A stretch of 48,890 nucleotides of DNA. Source: Chitinophagaceae bacterium (GTDB lineage: Bacteria; Bacteroidota; Bacteroidia; Chitinophagales; Chitinophagaceae). Under the pieces are notes generated by a model. The model made no database searches, was not told the origin of the DNA, and saw only the letters and a list, made by a program, of their open reading frames with translations. A program made the translations under genes and the position numbers. The stretch is from the NCBI GenBank assembly GCA_020847395.1, contig JADLCD010000059.1, positions 1 through 48,890 on the forward strand, read 5' to 3'. Each line of letters starts with the position of its first letter. The first letter of the stretch is position 1. Positions 10,668-19,319 of the stretch are shown in pieces.

Positions 10668-11093
10668 ATGGAACGCAGGAAATTTTTAACTGAAATGGGC
10701 CAGGTAACAGCAGCGGCTTGCTCAATAGGCTTTTTGGCATCCTGTTCCAAATCTGGCGATACTTCAACCACAAACCCAGGAACCGGTGGCAATACTAAAC
10801 TCACAGCTAATCTTTCCACAGAACTTACCTCAGTGGGCAGTTCAAAAATTAATGGAAACGTTATAGTGGTAAGAACGGCTACCGGCAATACGGCATCATC
10901 ATTTTCGGCTTTGAGTTTGGTATGTACGCATCAGCAATGCACCGTTGCATATGATGCATCTGATAATGATTTTAAATGCCCTTGCCATGGAAGCGAGTAT
11001 AGTATTTCAGGAGCAGTTACACAGGGGCCTGCTACTGTAGCACTTACCAAATACACAGTATCTATAAACGACAATACGCTTACCGTAAGTTAA
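10668..11093 (+). CDS. Rieske [2Fe-2S] lipoprotein
   Basis: A 141-residue protein. The N-terminus ERRKFLTEM has the twin-arginine pattern and leads to a lipobox-like FLASC with Cys26, suggesting folded export and lipid anchoring. Cluster ligands are Cys86 and His88 (CTHQQC) and Cys104 and His107 (CPCHGSEY), with Cys91 and Cys106 placed for the usual stabilising disulfide. It is smaller than the bc1 Rieske subunit and resembles free-standing arsenite-oxidase or QcrA-like Rieske domains. No molybdopterin subunit or cytochrome b gene is adjacent, so its partner is probably within this operon. Last gene of the sigma-factor operon, 27 bases after the barrel gene. Confidence 0.93.
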   Translation: MERRKFLTEMGQVTAAACSIGFLASCSKSGDTSTTNPGTGGNTKLTANLSTELTSVGSSKINGNVIVVRTATGNTASSFSALSLVCTHQQCTVAYDASDNDFKCPCHGSEYSISGAVTQGPATVALTKYTVSINDNTLTVS

Positions 11094-11107
11094 TACTAAC
11101 TATGCCT

Positions 11108-11127
11108 GGAAACAAGATCCCTTGTTT
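11108..11127 (+). terminator. Probable terminator of the sigma-redox operon
   Basis: AAACAAG (11110-11116), an ATCC loop and CTTGTTT (11121-11127) form a 7-bp hairpin followed by AATT, 15 bases after the Rieske stop codon. The same arm can pair alternatively with GGGATCT (11161-11167) or ATCTTGTTTC (11179-11188). All of these lie upstream of the proposed proB -7 box. Confidence 0.45.
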
Positions 11128-11195
11128 AATTGATGAAATTCAAAGTAATCAGTATAAACGGGGATCTCCTTTAATCAAATCTTGTTTCTCCTCCG

Positions 11196-11203
11196 TATTT
11201 TTG
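11196..11203 (+). promoter_or_regulatory. Candidate proB promoter, -7 box
   Basis: TATTTTTG exactly fits the Bacteroidota -7 consensus TAnnTTTG and lies 19 bases before the proB ATG, giving a short leader. No good -33 TTTG was found at the usual distance. Confidence 0.45.
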
Positions 11204-11222
11204 CGCTCAATTTTAACGAGGC

Positions 11223-12257
11223 ATGCAAAAAAGGGTTTTGGTTGTTAAGCTTGGAACAGCAGTAATAACCAACAAAGAAGGAAAAATAGACCAGGCAATA
11301 ATAAAAAAGATTGCGGCGCAGATAGCTGCATTGAACAATTCCTATAACGTGGTATTGGTTTCAAGCGGCGCTGTGGGTGCGGGCAAATCATTCTTTCCCG
11401 GGTATAAGGGGCATATTACCGAACGGAAAGCCGCTGCTGCTGTAGGCAACCCCATGCTCATTCAATTATACCACAAGCATTTTTCAAAATACAATATTCC
11501 GGTGGCGCAGGCTTTGTGTGAACGTCATCATTTTTCTAACCGCAAACAATTTTTGCAGTTAAAAGAAACCTTTCATGAATTCTGGCAAAATAATATTCTG
11601 CCGGTTGTAAATGAAAATGACCTGGTGAGTAATATTGAATTGAAGTTTTCTGACAATGATGAACTCGCTACTTTAATTGCCATCAGTTTTGATGCAGATA
11701 CCCTTATTATATGCACTTCTGTTGGCGGGCTGCTTGATTATGATAAAAAAGTAATTCCGCTGGTTGAAAAATTTGATAAATCGGTTTTTAATTATGTAAG
11801 TAAAGAAAAAACCACGCTGGGCCTGGGCGGCATGTTATCAAAACTTACCTCAACAGAACTGGCAGTATCGCTTGGTATAAAAGTAATTATCTGCGGTTTG
11901 TCAGGAGCATCCCCACTTACCAATGCTGTTGACCAAAAAACAGGCACAACATTTTTGCCGCGATCATCAAACCTTAAAGCAAGGCAAAAATGGCTGGCAA
12001 GCGGCTCCATTACTATTGGTAGTATTTATGTTGATAAAGGCGCTTCAAAAGCATTATTGAGCAGGAAAAGCCTGCTGACGGTTGGTATAAAAAAAGTAAA
12101 CGGTAATTTCGTTGCCGGCGAAGTAATTCAGTTGATTGATGAAGATGATGCCATTATTGGCGTTGCCAAAGTTAGAATGAGCAGTACGGAAATTGTGAAA
12201 CAAATAGCACAGAAAAACATTATTGCTGCTCATGCGGATGATATTGTGACTTTTTAA
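11223..12257 (+). CDS. proB: Glutamate 5-kinase
   Basis: Phosphorylates glutamate in the first step of proline synthesis. The 344-residue protein has the amino-acid-kinase fold: VVKLGTAVIT at the N-terminus, the glycine-rich LVSSGAVGAGK, AAAVGNPMLI, VNENDLVSN and the SDNDELATLIA block that binds substrate and metal. A C-terminal PUA-type domain (about 265-344) follows, ending VKQIAQKNIIAAHADDIVTF. It is immediately followed by proA, 10 bases away, as in most bacteria. The ATG is supported by the upstream -7 box and by the family N-terminus. Confidence 0.95.
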   Translation: MQKRVLVVKLGTAVITNKEGKIDQAIIKKIAAQIAALNNSYNVVLVSSGAVGAGKSFFPGYKGHITERKAAAAVGNPMLIQLYHKHFSKYNIPVAQALCERHHFSNRKQFLQLKETFHEFWQNNILPVVNENDLVSNIELKFSDNDELATLIAISFDADTLIICTSVGGLLDYDKKVIPLVEKFDKSVFNYVSKEKTTLGLGGMLSKLTSTELAVSLGIKVIICGLSGASPLTNAVDQKTGTTFLPRSSNLKARQKWLASGSITIGSIYVDKGASKALLSRKSLLTVGIKKVNGNFVAGEVIQLIDEDDAIIGVAKVRMSSTEIVKQIAQKNIIAAHADDIVTF

Positions 12258-12267
12258 AAATGATGAC

Positions 12268-13509
12268 ATGAGTGAAGTATTAAACCTGATAAAGAAAACA
12301 TATAATGCTACTCCTGCCTTGCGTGCAGTGGAAGACAGGCAGTTAAAAAAAATATTGCTGATGCTTGCAGACGAATTGGAAGCGCAGCAAAAAACCATCT
12401 TAAAAGCGAATGAAAAAGATGTAGCAAAACAAAAGCCCGGCGACCCTAAAACAGACAGGCTGAGGCTTGATGAAAAAAGAATAAAAAATATTGCCAACGG
12501 TATACGTAAAGTAAGCAGGCTGCCTAACCCGTCTGAAAAAATTATTGAAAGAAAAAAATTACCCAATGGTTTGCTGCTTGAAAAAAGAACAGTGCCTTTA
12601 GGTGTTGTTGGCGCTATATTCGAATCAAGACCCAATGTAACTTTTGATATTGCCGCACTTTGCCTTCGCAGCGGCAATGCCTGTGTATTGAAAGGCAGTA
12701 TAGAAGCGGAGCAAACCAATCTTGCCGCTATACAATTAATACATAGCGTACTTAAAAAAAATAAGCTGCCTGCGGAAGTTGTTACATTGTTGCCCGCTGC
12801 AAGGGAGTCGGTGAGCGAATTATTTAATGCAGGTAAATATGTTGATGTATTGATTCCAAGAGGTTCTGAAAGCCTGATAAATTTTGTGCGCAAAAACAGC
12901 CAGGTGCCTGTTATTGAAACAGGTGCAGGTGTTTGCCATGTATACGTAGAGCAAAAAGCCGATATTGGCAAAGCGGTAAAGATTGTAACGAATGCTAAGG
13001 TATCAAGACCTTCAGTTTGCAATGCAATGGATACGGTAATTGTTGACAAAGCCATCGCTCCTGAATTTTTACCCGAATGACAGCAGGCGTTAAGCAAGTA
13101 TGATGTAGAAATATTTGCTGATGAGCCTTCCTTTAAATTGTTGAAAGGCTATCCTAAACTGAAAAAGGCAAGTGCTGAAGATTTTGGCAGGGAGTTTTTA
13201 GATTTGAAATGCGCGGTAAAAGTGGTAAAGGGTATTGATGAAGCGCTTACACATATCCGTGAGCATTCCACCAAACATTCTGAAGCTATTGTTACGGAAG
13301 ATAAAAAGAGCGCGGAGTTGTTTTTGAAGGAAGTAGATGCAGCAGCGGTATATCATAATGCTTCCACCCGTTTTACCGATGGTGAGGAATTTGGCCTCGG
13401 CGCAGAAATAGGTATATCAACACAAAAACTGCATGCAAGAGGCCCCTTCGCACTGGAAAAATTAGTTACAGAGAAATGGATACTGAGAGGGAATGGGCAG
13501 GTGAGATAA
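12268..13509 (+). pseudogene. proA: Glutamate-5-semialdehyde dehydrogenase, interrupted by an in-frame TGA
   Basis: Reduces glutamyl phosphate to the semialdehyde in proline synthesis. Residues 1-270 read through the NADPH-binding region and the catalytic Cys251 (RPSVCNAMDT), then meet TGA at 13078-13080. The same frame continues without another stop for 142 codons (13081-13506), giving a conserved C-terminus: [33 protein letters not shown] and [17 protein letters not shown]. The stop removes the oligomerisation region and part of the active site. The lack of any other damage points to a very recent point mutation, a sequencing error or stop-codon readthrough. TTA, CGA or TGG could each become TGA by one change. 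Confidence 0.9.
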
Positions 13510-13524
13510 GAAGAGGTAAGTGGT

Positions 13525-13594
13525 TGTTACAGGTTACTGGTTACAGGTTACTGGTTACAGGTTACTGGTTACTGGTTACAGGTTAGCGGTTGTG
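13525..13594. repeat. Heptamer tandem repeat (GGTTACW)
   Basis: About ten consecutive 7-base units, mostly alternating GGTTACA and GGTTACT, starting with a variant TGTTACA and ending with GGTTAGC and GGTTGTG. The following CCTGCAACCTGAAACTTGC is partly complementary, so the 3' unit could fold back. It lies between proA and the tagaturonate reductase gene. It has no spacers, so it is not a CRISPR array. Confidence 0.9.
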
Positions 13595-13653
13595 CCTGCA
13601 ACCTGAAACTTGCAACCTATACCATCACTTTCATAAAATAAATTCTCCAAATA

Positions 13654-15123
13654 ATGCAATTAAACAAATCAACACTTGCTCAAATTAGTAATGCGGCTAT
13701 ACAAAAACCAGGCAATAATATATTTGATTTGCCGGAAAAGGTTTTGCAGTTTGGCACTGGTGTATTACTCCGCGGATTGCCTGATTACTTTATTGATAAA
13801 GCCAATAAACAGAATGTATTTAACGGAAGAGTAGTTGTGATAAAGTCTACCGACAGCGGTGGCGCTGATGCGTTTGATGAGCAGGATGGATTATATACGA
13901 TATGCGTGCAGGGTTTGGAAAAAGGAAAGCAAACCGAAGAAACCATTATCAATTCGGCTATCAGCAGGGTATTGTCTGCCAAATCTGAGTGGAAAGCGAT
14001 CCTCGATTGCGCACATAATGCGGAAATGAATATCATCATTTCAAACACAACGGAAGTGGGTATAACACTGGTTGAGGAAGATATACATCAAACACCGCCG
14101 GCATCCTTTCCTGCAAAGCTGCTGGCATTTTTGCATAAAAGATATGAAGTATGCGGAGGTGAGGCAGAAGGCGGTTGCGTGATTATACCAACAGAACTGA
14201 TTGTGGGTAATGGCGACAAGCTGAAATCAATTGTATTACAATTGGCTGCTTATAACAAGTTGGAAAAAGGTTTTGTAAAATGGTTGCAATCTGCCAATAC
14301 ATTCTGTAATTCTCTTGTTGATCGTATTGTGCCGGGCAAACCCGCAAGTGATGTTAAAGAAAAGTTCGAAAAAACAATGGGCTATACGGATGATCTGCTG
14401 ATTGTTTGCGAGCCCTATCGTTTATGGGCAATTGAAGGCGATGACAGGATTAGAAAAATGCTATCGTTTGATGAAGTAGATGATGGCGTTGTTATTACTC
14501 CTGATATAGAAAAATACAGGGAGCTTAAACTTCGCCTGCTAAACGGTACGCATACCCTAAGTTGCGGACTGGCATATTTAGCAGGTTTTACTTTTGTGAG
14601 AGAAAGCATGACAGACAAAGCTTTCAGTGGGTTTGTGCGTGATATTATGCTGAAAGAAATTGCGCCGGCTATACCGGCAAATGTAGCAGATGATGAAGCC
14701 GAAAGTTTCGGCAACCAGGTGCTCGACAGGTTTGCTAATCCATTTCTTAATCACCAATGGATCAGCATTACCATGCAATATACATCCAAGATGAAGATGC
14801 GCGTAATTCCCGTGTTGCTGCGTTACTTTGCTATTTACAATACCGTTCCACAAAATATGGCCAAAGGTTTTGCAGCGTATATTCTGTTTATGAAAGCCGT
14901 AAAAAAGAACGGTAATATATACGAAGGTGAACTTAACGGCAATGCCTACCCGATAAATGACGATAAAGCAGGTTATTTATATGAGTTATGGCAAAAACAC
15001 GGTGATGCTAATATTGTAAAAGCTGTATTGAGCGATAAAACATTATGGGATGCCGATCTTTCAACACTTCCAGGTTTTGTAGAAATGGTACAAAAGAATT
15101 TTGTAGAATTAAGAAAAAAATAG
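13654..15123 (+). CDS. uxaB: Tagaturonate reductase (altronate oxidoreductase)
   Basis: NADH-dependent reduction of D-tagaturonate to D-altronate in galacturonate catabolism. The 489-residue length matches UxaB. The N-terminal Rossmann part has VLQFGTGVLLRGLPDYFID and then VVVIKSTDSG; ISNTTEVGITL is the mannitol-dehydrogenase-family signature region; CVIIPTELIVGNGDKL and the central RLLNGTHTLSCGLAYLAGF (Lys/His-type active-site helix) follow. Galacturonate isomerase and altronate dehydratase genes are not in the window, so the rest of the pathway must lie elsewhere. The closely related fructuronate reductase UxuB is the alternative; the overall pattern favours UxaB. Confidence 0.88.
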   Translation: MQLNKSTLAQISNAAIQKPGNNIFDLPEKVLQFGTGVLLRGLPDYFIDKANKQNVFNGRVVVIKSTDSGGADAFDEQDGLYTICVQGLEKGKQTEETIINSAISRVLSAKSEWKAILDCAHNAEMNIIISNTTEVGITLVEEDIHQTPPASFPAKLLAFLHKRYEVCGGEAEGGCVIIPTELIVGNGDKLKSIVLQLAAYNKLEKGFVKWLQSANTFCNSLVDRIVPGKPASDVKEKFEKTMGYTDDLLIVCEPYRLWAIEGDDRIRKMLSFDEVDDGVVITPDIEKYRELKLRLLNGTHTLSCGLAYLAGFTFVRESMTDKAFSGFVRDIMLKEIAPAIPANVADDEAESFGNQVLDRFANPFLNHQWISITMQYTSKMKMRVIPVLLRYFAIYNTVPQNMAKGFAAYILFMKAVKKNGNIYEGELNGNAYPINDDKAGYLYELWQKHGDANIVKAVLSDKTLWDADLSTLPGFVEMVQKNFVELRKK

Positions 15124-15224
15124 ATGAGATTATAAGAGAATGATTTAAAGAAAGAACGCTTTGATAATTAGAAAACTTTAATTGATTATAATGAAAGGCT
15201 CAAACCCTAAGTTCCGGAATTTCT

Positions 15225-15968
15225 TTACAATCCCTCCACCACATGCTCCGGAAGTATAAATCCTTCCTCCAGTTCTATAATCTGCAAATTCCTGAATTCT
15301 ATTCTTGCGCCTTCTGCTTCCAGGCATAAATATCCTTTGCGCTGTGAAGACTGGCGAATACCATTTACAAATTTTCCATTCACAGATAATTTGATAGTGC
15401 CATCTACACATACTATCGTATATACGTTCCATTCTCCCGCGCCCAAACACCTGTTCTCAATTGATTTACTTCTTTCACCTCTCGGATTATCAGGTATAGT
15501 ACGAGTTTGTCCGGCGCCAAACAACTCGCCATGCACATAAGCAATTGGCGGTGTTTCACCATTCTGCTTGTGTTGGTTCACCCAATCCAGTTCCAGCATC
15601 TGCACTTCCACGCCGCTGGGCAGCCTGCTATCTTCTTCCGGTTTTGCATCGCACCAAACAAATATGCCTGAGTTGCCGCCTTTCTCCATATGCCGCCACT
15701 CTACATGCATAATAAAATTCTGGTACATCTTTTCAGAACGTACCACGCCAATTGGCAAGCCTTTTCCTACCAATATACTTCCTTTTGTAAACCAGGTTGT
15801 GTCAGAAGTATTTACATCTACCCAGCGTAATGGCGTTGCTTTATTTTTTCCTTCAATCAGTTGATTAAAGTTTTTACTTACTCCAAATTCAAAGAATGTT
15901 TGTTGTGTAAAGCCAGGCAAAGTATAGCACAGGCATAAAAAGAAAAATACAGGTTTTGACAATTTCAT
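15225..15968 (-). CDS. Secreted DUF1080 (3-keto-disaccharide hydrolase-like) protein
   Basis: A 247-residue protein with a signal peptide (cleavage near TLPGFTQQ). The body is a concanavalin-like jelly roll of the DUF1080 family: [20 protein letters not shown], then [59 protein letters not shown] and [17 protein letters not shown]. Some members hydrolyse 3-keto-glycosides made by Gfo/Idh/MocA oxidoreductases. A secreted oxidoreductase of that family is encoded at 25227 and a TIM-barrel sugar isomerase at 33985, but they are not in one operon here. Function is assigned by family only. Confidence 0.88.
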   Translation of the reverse strand: MKLSKPVFFFLCLCYTLPGFTQQTFFEFGVSKNFNQLIEGKNKATPLRWVDVNTSDTTWFTKGSILVGKGLPIGVVRSEKMYQNFIMHVEWRHMEKGGNSGIFVWCDAKPEEDSRLPSGVEVQMLELDWVNQHKQNGETPPIAYVHGELFGAGQTRTIPDNPRGERSKSIENRCLGAGEWNVYTIVCVDGTIKLSVNGKFVNGIRQSSQRKGYLCLEAEGARIEFRNLQIIELEEGFILPEHVVEGL

Positions 15969-16188
15969 GAGTAACGCAGTTTAGTTATCCAAAATAAAAC
16001 AACTAATGCAAACCGGCATGTTATTTCTTTAGTGAAAAAGCAGCCGCGTAAACCGTGTAGTAAAAAATTCAATGAGCACTTCTTAAACTTAGCCTTTTTT
16101 AGTTTGTTAATCTCCCCGCTTTACTTGTATTTCTAAAGAAGATTAGTTATATTTCATAACATCTTCCACTTCCTTAAATACTTGCTAT

Positions 16189-16632
16189 ATGAGTCTCATT
16201 CAAAATATTGAAAGATGGGGCGAAGCCCATCACCCAAAATGGCTCGACCTGGTAAGAGCTATATTAGGTTTCTTCCTTTTTTTAAAAGGAGTTGATTTCA
16301 TCAACAACATGGAGGTACTTACGGGAATAATGGCCAAAAGCGATTTTCTGGGTTCTTTATCGCTTGGTTTGCTGGCACACTATATTGTGCTTAGTCACCT
16401 TGTGGGTGGCGCAATGATTGCTGCCGGATTGCTCACGCGCCTCGCCTGCCTTGTGCAGATTCCTATATTGCTTGGCGCTGTGTTTCTTATCAATTCAAGT
16501 GCAGGTATACTGGCGCCTTATTCCGCATTATGGATTTCTGTGATAGCGCTTTTACTGCTGATTTATTTTCTTATCAGTGGTAGCGGGCCATTATCTGTAG
16601 ATGAATGGATGCGCAGGCAACCGGATAAATAG
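16189..16632 (+). CDS. DoxX-family membrane protein
   Basis: A 147-residue integral membrane protein with four predicted helices: about 23-38 (VRAILGFFLFLKGVDF), 59-80, 84-105 and 112-132. The LVRAILGFFLFLKG opening and LSHLVGGAMIAAGLLTRLA block fit the DoxX-like family. The precise activity of such proteins is not known; some are linked to thiol and redox homeostasis. Flanked by intergenic gaps of over 200 bases on both sides, so it is probably transcribed alone. Confidence 0.75.
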   Translation: MSLIQNIERWGEAHHPKWLDLVRAILGFFLFLKGVDFINNMEVLTGIMAKSDFLGSLSLGLLAHYIVLSHLVGGAMIAAGLLTRLACLVQIPILLGAVFLINSSAGILAPYSALWISVIALLLLIYFLISGSGPLSVDEWMRRQPDK

Positions 16633-16836
16633 AATAGTTTTCCTGCACATTCTTTTGAAATCTGCAACCATTTGCTGGCAAAAAAATACAGGCAATATTC
16701 CTGTAAATCATAGCCTTGATTATACAATTAGTAATCTGCATCAATTTTCGATTAGCAGGTAAGCATTTCGCTATCTAAATTTTTAAATTATTATTTGAAA
16801 CAATTATCTTAGCTGTCGCCAACCAACGCCAATACT

Positions 16837-17595
16837 ATGTTTCCATTCTATTCTTTTGGGTATTTCTATTATATCATTCCTGTACTTCAAATCATTTGCA
16901 TACTTCATGCACTAAAAACCAACCGCCGCGATTGGATATATATCCTCATCTTTCTTCCTGGCATTGGATGTATTATTTATCTCATCCGGGAAGTATTGCC
17001 CGATATAAGGCATTCAGGCATAAATAGCAGTAGTGTAAAAACTTTGTTTCCCAGTGGAAGAATCAAAGAGCTGGAAAGAAATTTAAAAATAGCAGATACC
17101 GATGCTAACAGGCTACACCTGGCAGAAGAATATGCACGCCAGCAAAATTTTGAAAAAGCAATAAAACTAACCGGCTCCTGTCTTAAAGGTATTTATGCAA
17201 AAAATGTCGACATGATGCTGAACATGGGACGTTATTCATTTGGCGCAGGAAAATATGCAGAAAGCCTCTCCTGGTTAGATAAAGCTTTAGCAGAAAAGAA
17301 AAACAAATTTGAGCGTCCTGAAGATGAATTGCTGTATGCAAAAGCGCTTCATTATTCCGGCAATACAGCCCGTGCAGAGGCTGCGTATAAACAAATCATC
17401 CGCGTACACCATTCTATGGAAGGAAGATATTATTATGGATTATTGCTGAAAGAAACCGAAAGAAATGCGGAGGCAAAAAGCGAATTTAATACCGTGCTGG
17501 AGGAAAAGGATCTGCATCCCAAACACGTACGCCGTATGAATTCGAAATGGGTAAGTGCTTCGAGAAAGGAGTTGAGGGGATTGAAGGCTGTATAA
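16837..17595 (+). CDS. Membrane-anchored tetratricopeptide-repeat protein
   Basis: A 252-residue protein. Two closely spaced hydrophobic segments (about 8-25 and 33-51) form an N-terminal membrane hairpin resembling the PLDc_N-type cap. The soluble remainder contains TPR-like helix pairs: ANRLHLAEEYARQQNFEKAIKL, MLNMGRYSFGAGKYAESLSWLDKAL and LLYAKALHYSGNTARAEAAYKQI. It probably serves as a protein-interaction scaffold on the inner membrane. No partner is suggested by the neighbours. Confidence 0.78.
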   Translation: MFPFYSFGYFYYIIPVLQIICILHALKTNRRDWIYILIFLPGIGCIIYLIREVLPDIRHSGINSSSVKTLFPSGRIKELERNLKIADTDANRLHLAEEYARQQNFEKAIKLTGSCLKGIYAKNVDMMLNMGRYSFGAGKYAESLSWLDKALAEKKNKFERPEDELLYAKALHYSGNTARAEAAYKQIIRVHHSMEGRYYYGLLLKETERNAEAKSEFNTVLEEKDLHPKHVRRMNSKWVSASRKELRGLKAV

Positions 17596-17669
17596 TAATT
17601 CTGTGATTTTACCCGACCTTCAATTGGGAATATCTTTCTTTACTTTGTTTTTTCTTTAAACATACAATT

Positions 17670-18239
17670 ATGCATATCAGAAAAGCGACTAAAGATGATG
17701 CAGTATATATAGCTCCTTTTATTTTGCTGGCTATGGAAGAGATAGCGTATAATTTTATCGGGGAGCATTCAAAGGAAAAGGCAAATGACTTTTTTGTAAA
17801 AATGATAGGCAGAAAAGCCAATCAATATTCATATGAAAATTGTTGGGTAGCAGAGGGCGAAGGAGAAATTATTGCCGCTGCGCTGGTATATGATGGAGCG
17901 CAACTACATGAACTCATAAAACCTGTTGCCGAAGAAATAAGGTTGATGTTCGGTAAAGATTTTAACCCCGGAGATGAAACCCAACCCGGGGAATTCTACA
18001 TTGACTGTATAGCAGTGAACCCAGACCGGCAGGGGAAAGGTATCGGCTTAAAAATGATCAACTTTTTGATTGAAGAATATGTAAAGAATGGAGAACAACC
18101 ATTAGGGTTACTGGTAGATAAAGATAATCCGCAGGCTAAAAAGTTATATTTAAAATCGGGGTTTGAAGTGGTGGGAGAAAAGATATTTGCCGGAAAGCAT
18201 ATGGAACATCTGCAATACTGCAATAAGCATAAAATTTAA
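17670..18239 (+). CDS. GNAT-family N-acetyltransferase
   Basis: A 189-residue protein with the GNAT fold. The N-terminus MHIRKATKDDAVYIAPFI is a typical first strand and helix, and the acetyl-CoA pyrophosphate-binding motif A is VNPDRQGKGIGLKMINFLIE, containing the R/Q-x-x-G-x-G/A pattern. A strand and helix with DKDNPQAKKLYLKSGFEVVG form motif B. The acceptor substrate cannot be deduced. Single gene. Confidence 0.92.
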   Translation: MHIRKATKDDAVYIAPFILLAMEEIAYNFIGEHSKEKANDFFVKMIGRKANQYSYENCWVAEGEGEIIAAALVYDGAQLHELIKPVAEEIRLMFGKDFNPGDETQPGEFYIDCIAVNPDRQGKGIGLKMINFLIEEYVKNGEQPLGLLVDKDNPQAKKLYLKSGFEVVGEKIFAGKHMEHLQYCNKHKI

Positions 18240-18357
18240 AGTAATTATTACATTATTTATATTTATCAATGATGCAGCATCCGCTTATTAAAAGAGCACG
18301 CCTAATTGACAATCAAAAATATTAACCCAAATCATTATTTACAGCACACATCCATCA

Positions 18358-18365
18358 TAGATTTG
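18358..18365 (+). promoter_or_regulatory. Candidate -7 promoter box for the SDR-like gene
   Basis: TAGATTTG exactly fits TAnnTTTG and ends 19 bases before the ATG at 18385. There is no clear -33 box. Confidence 0.4.
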
Positions 18366-18384
18366 TAAAAACAAAATAAAATAT

Positions 18385-19314
18385 ATGCAAACTATTTTAG
18401 GAGCCGGTGGCGATATAGGAAAACTTTTAGCCAAAGAGCTAAAGCAATACACTAATAAAATCAGGTTAGTTGCGCGTAATCCGCAACAGGTAAATGGAGA
18501 CGATGAACTATACACAGCAAACCTGCTTAACGCTGATGAAGTAAATGCGGCGGTAAAGGGGGCTGAAGTAGCTTATCTTGCCGTAGGCTTAACCTATGAT
18601 GTAAGAATATGGCAAAAGCAATGGCCCGTTATTATGCAAAATGTTATTAACGCTTCAATATCCAACAATTGTAAACTTGTATTTTTTGATAATGTATATA
18701 TGTACGACAAAACAGCCATACCAAATATGACAGAAGTGAGTCCTATTAATCCTCCATCAAAAAAAGGAAAGGTAAGAGCTGAATTGGTACACATGATTAA
18801 CGAGGCAGTAGCTAAAAGAGGATTGAAGGCTATTATCGCCCGCAGCGCGGATTTTTATGGACCCGGTGCTAAGAATGGTATTTTAAATATACTCGTTATC
18901 AATAATTACATAAAAAGAAAAACGGCCAACTGGCAATCGTCTGTTCACAAAATTCACAATGTAACTTATACACCTGATGCCGCAAAAGCCACAGCAATAT
19001 TAGGCAATACAGAAAGCGCATATAACCAGGTATGGCATTTACCTACTTCTACAGAACGGCTAACAGGTAAACAGATAATTGAATTAACTGCTCAAATACT
19101 AAATCGAAAACCTTCATATTTTGTATTGAGCCCTTTCCTGATGTCTGTGATCGGGCTTTTTTCAAGACAAATAAAAGAACTGGTAGAAATTCAATATCAA
19201 AATAACCAGGATTATTTCTTTAACAGCGAAAAATTTAATAAAGCATTTCGTTTTACACCCACATCTTTTGAAGAAGGTATACGCCATACAATAGCATTTG
19301 CCGAAAAACAATAA
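18385..19314 (+). CDS. NAD(P)-binding sugar-epimerase-like protein (atypical SDR)
   Basis: A 309-residue protein with an N-terminal Rossmann nucleotide-binding motif GAGGDIGKLLAKEL. The sequence then follows atypical short-chain dehydrogenases of the NAD-dependent epimerase/dehydratase group: YLAVGLTYD, LVFFDNVYMYDK (Tyr-x-x-x-Lys is not cleanly conserved), IIARSADFYGPGAKN and WHLPTS. The substrate is unknown. It converges on the PhnA-like gene, with 5 bases between the two stop codons. Confidence 0.85.
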   Translation: MQTILGAGGDIGKLLAKELKQYTNKIRLVARNPQQVNGDDELYTANLLNADEVNAAVKGAEVAYLAVGLTYDVRIWQKQWPVIMQNVINASISNNCKLVFFDNVYMYDKTAIPNMTEVSPINPPSKKGKVRAELVHMINEAVAKRGLKAIIARSADFYGPGAKNGILNILVINNYIKRKTANWQSSVHKIHNVTYTPDAAKATAILGNTESAYNQVWHLPTSTERLTGKQIIELTAQILNRKPSYFVLSPFLMSVIGLFSRQIKELVEIQYQNNQDYFFNSEKFNKAFRFTPTSFEEGIRHTIAFAEKQ

Positions 19315-19319
19315 AGTAA

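Noticed and set aside
12054-13097. Long open frame of 347 codons on the minus strand across proB/proA
   Set aside because: It lies opposite clearly conserved proB and proA coding sequence, is rich in Ser, Leu, Phe and Thr as expected of an antisense frame, and shows no recognisable domain.
13525-13594. Possible CRISPR array
   Set aside because: Repeats are 7 bases long and directly adjacent, with no unique spacers and no cas genes nearby.
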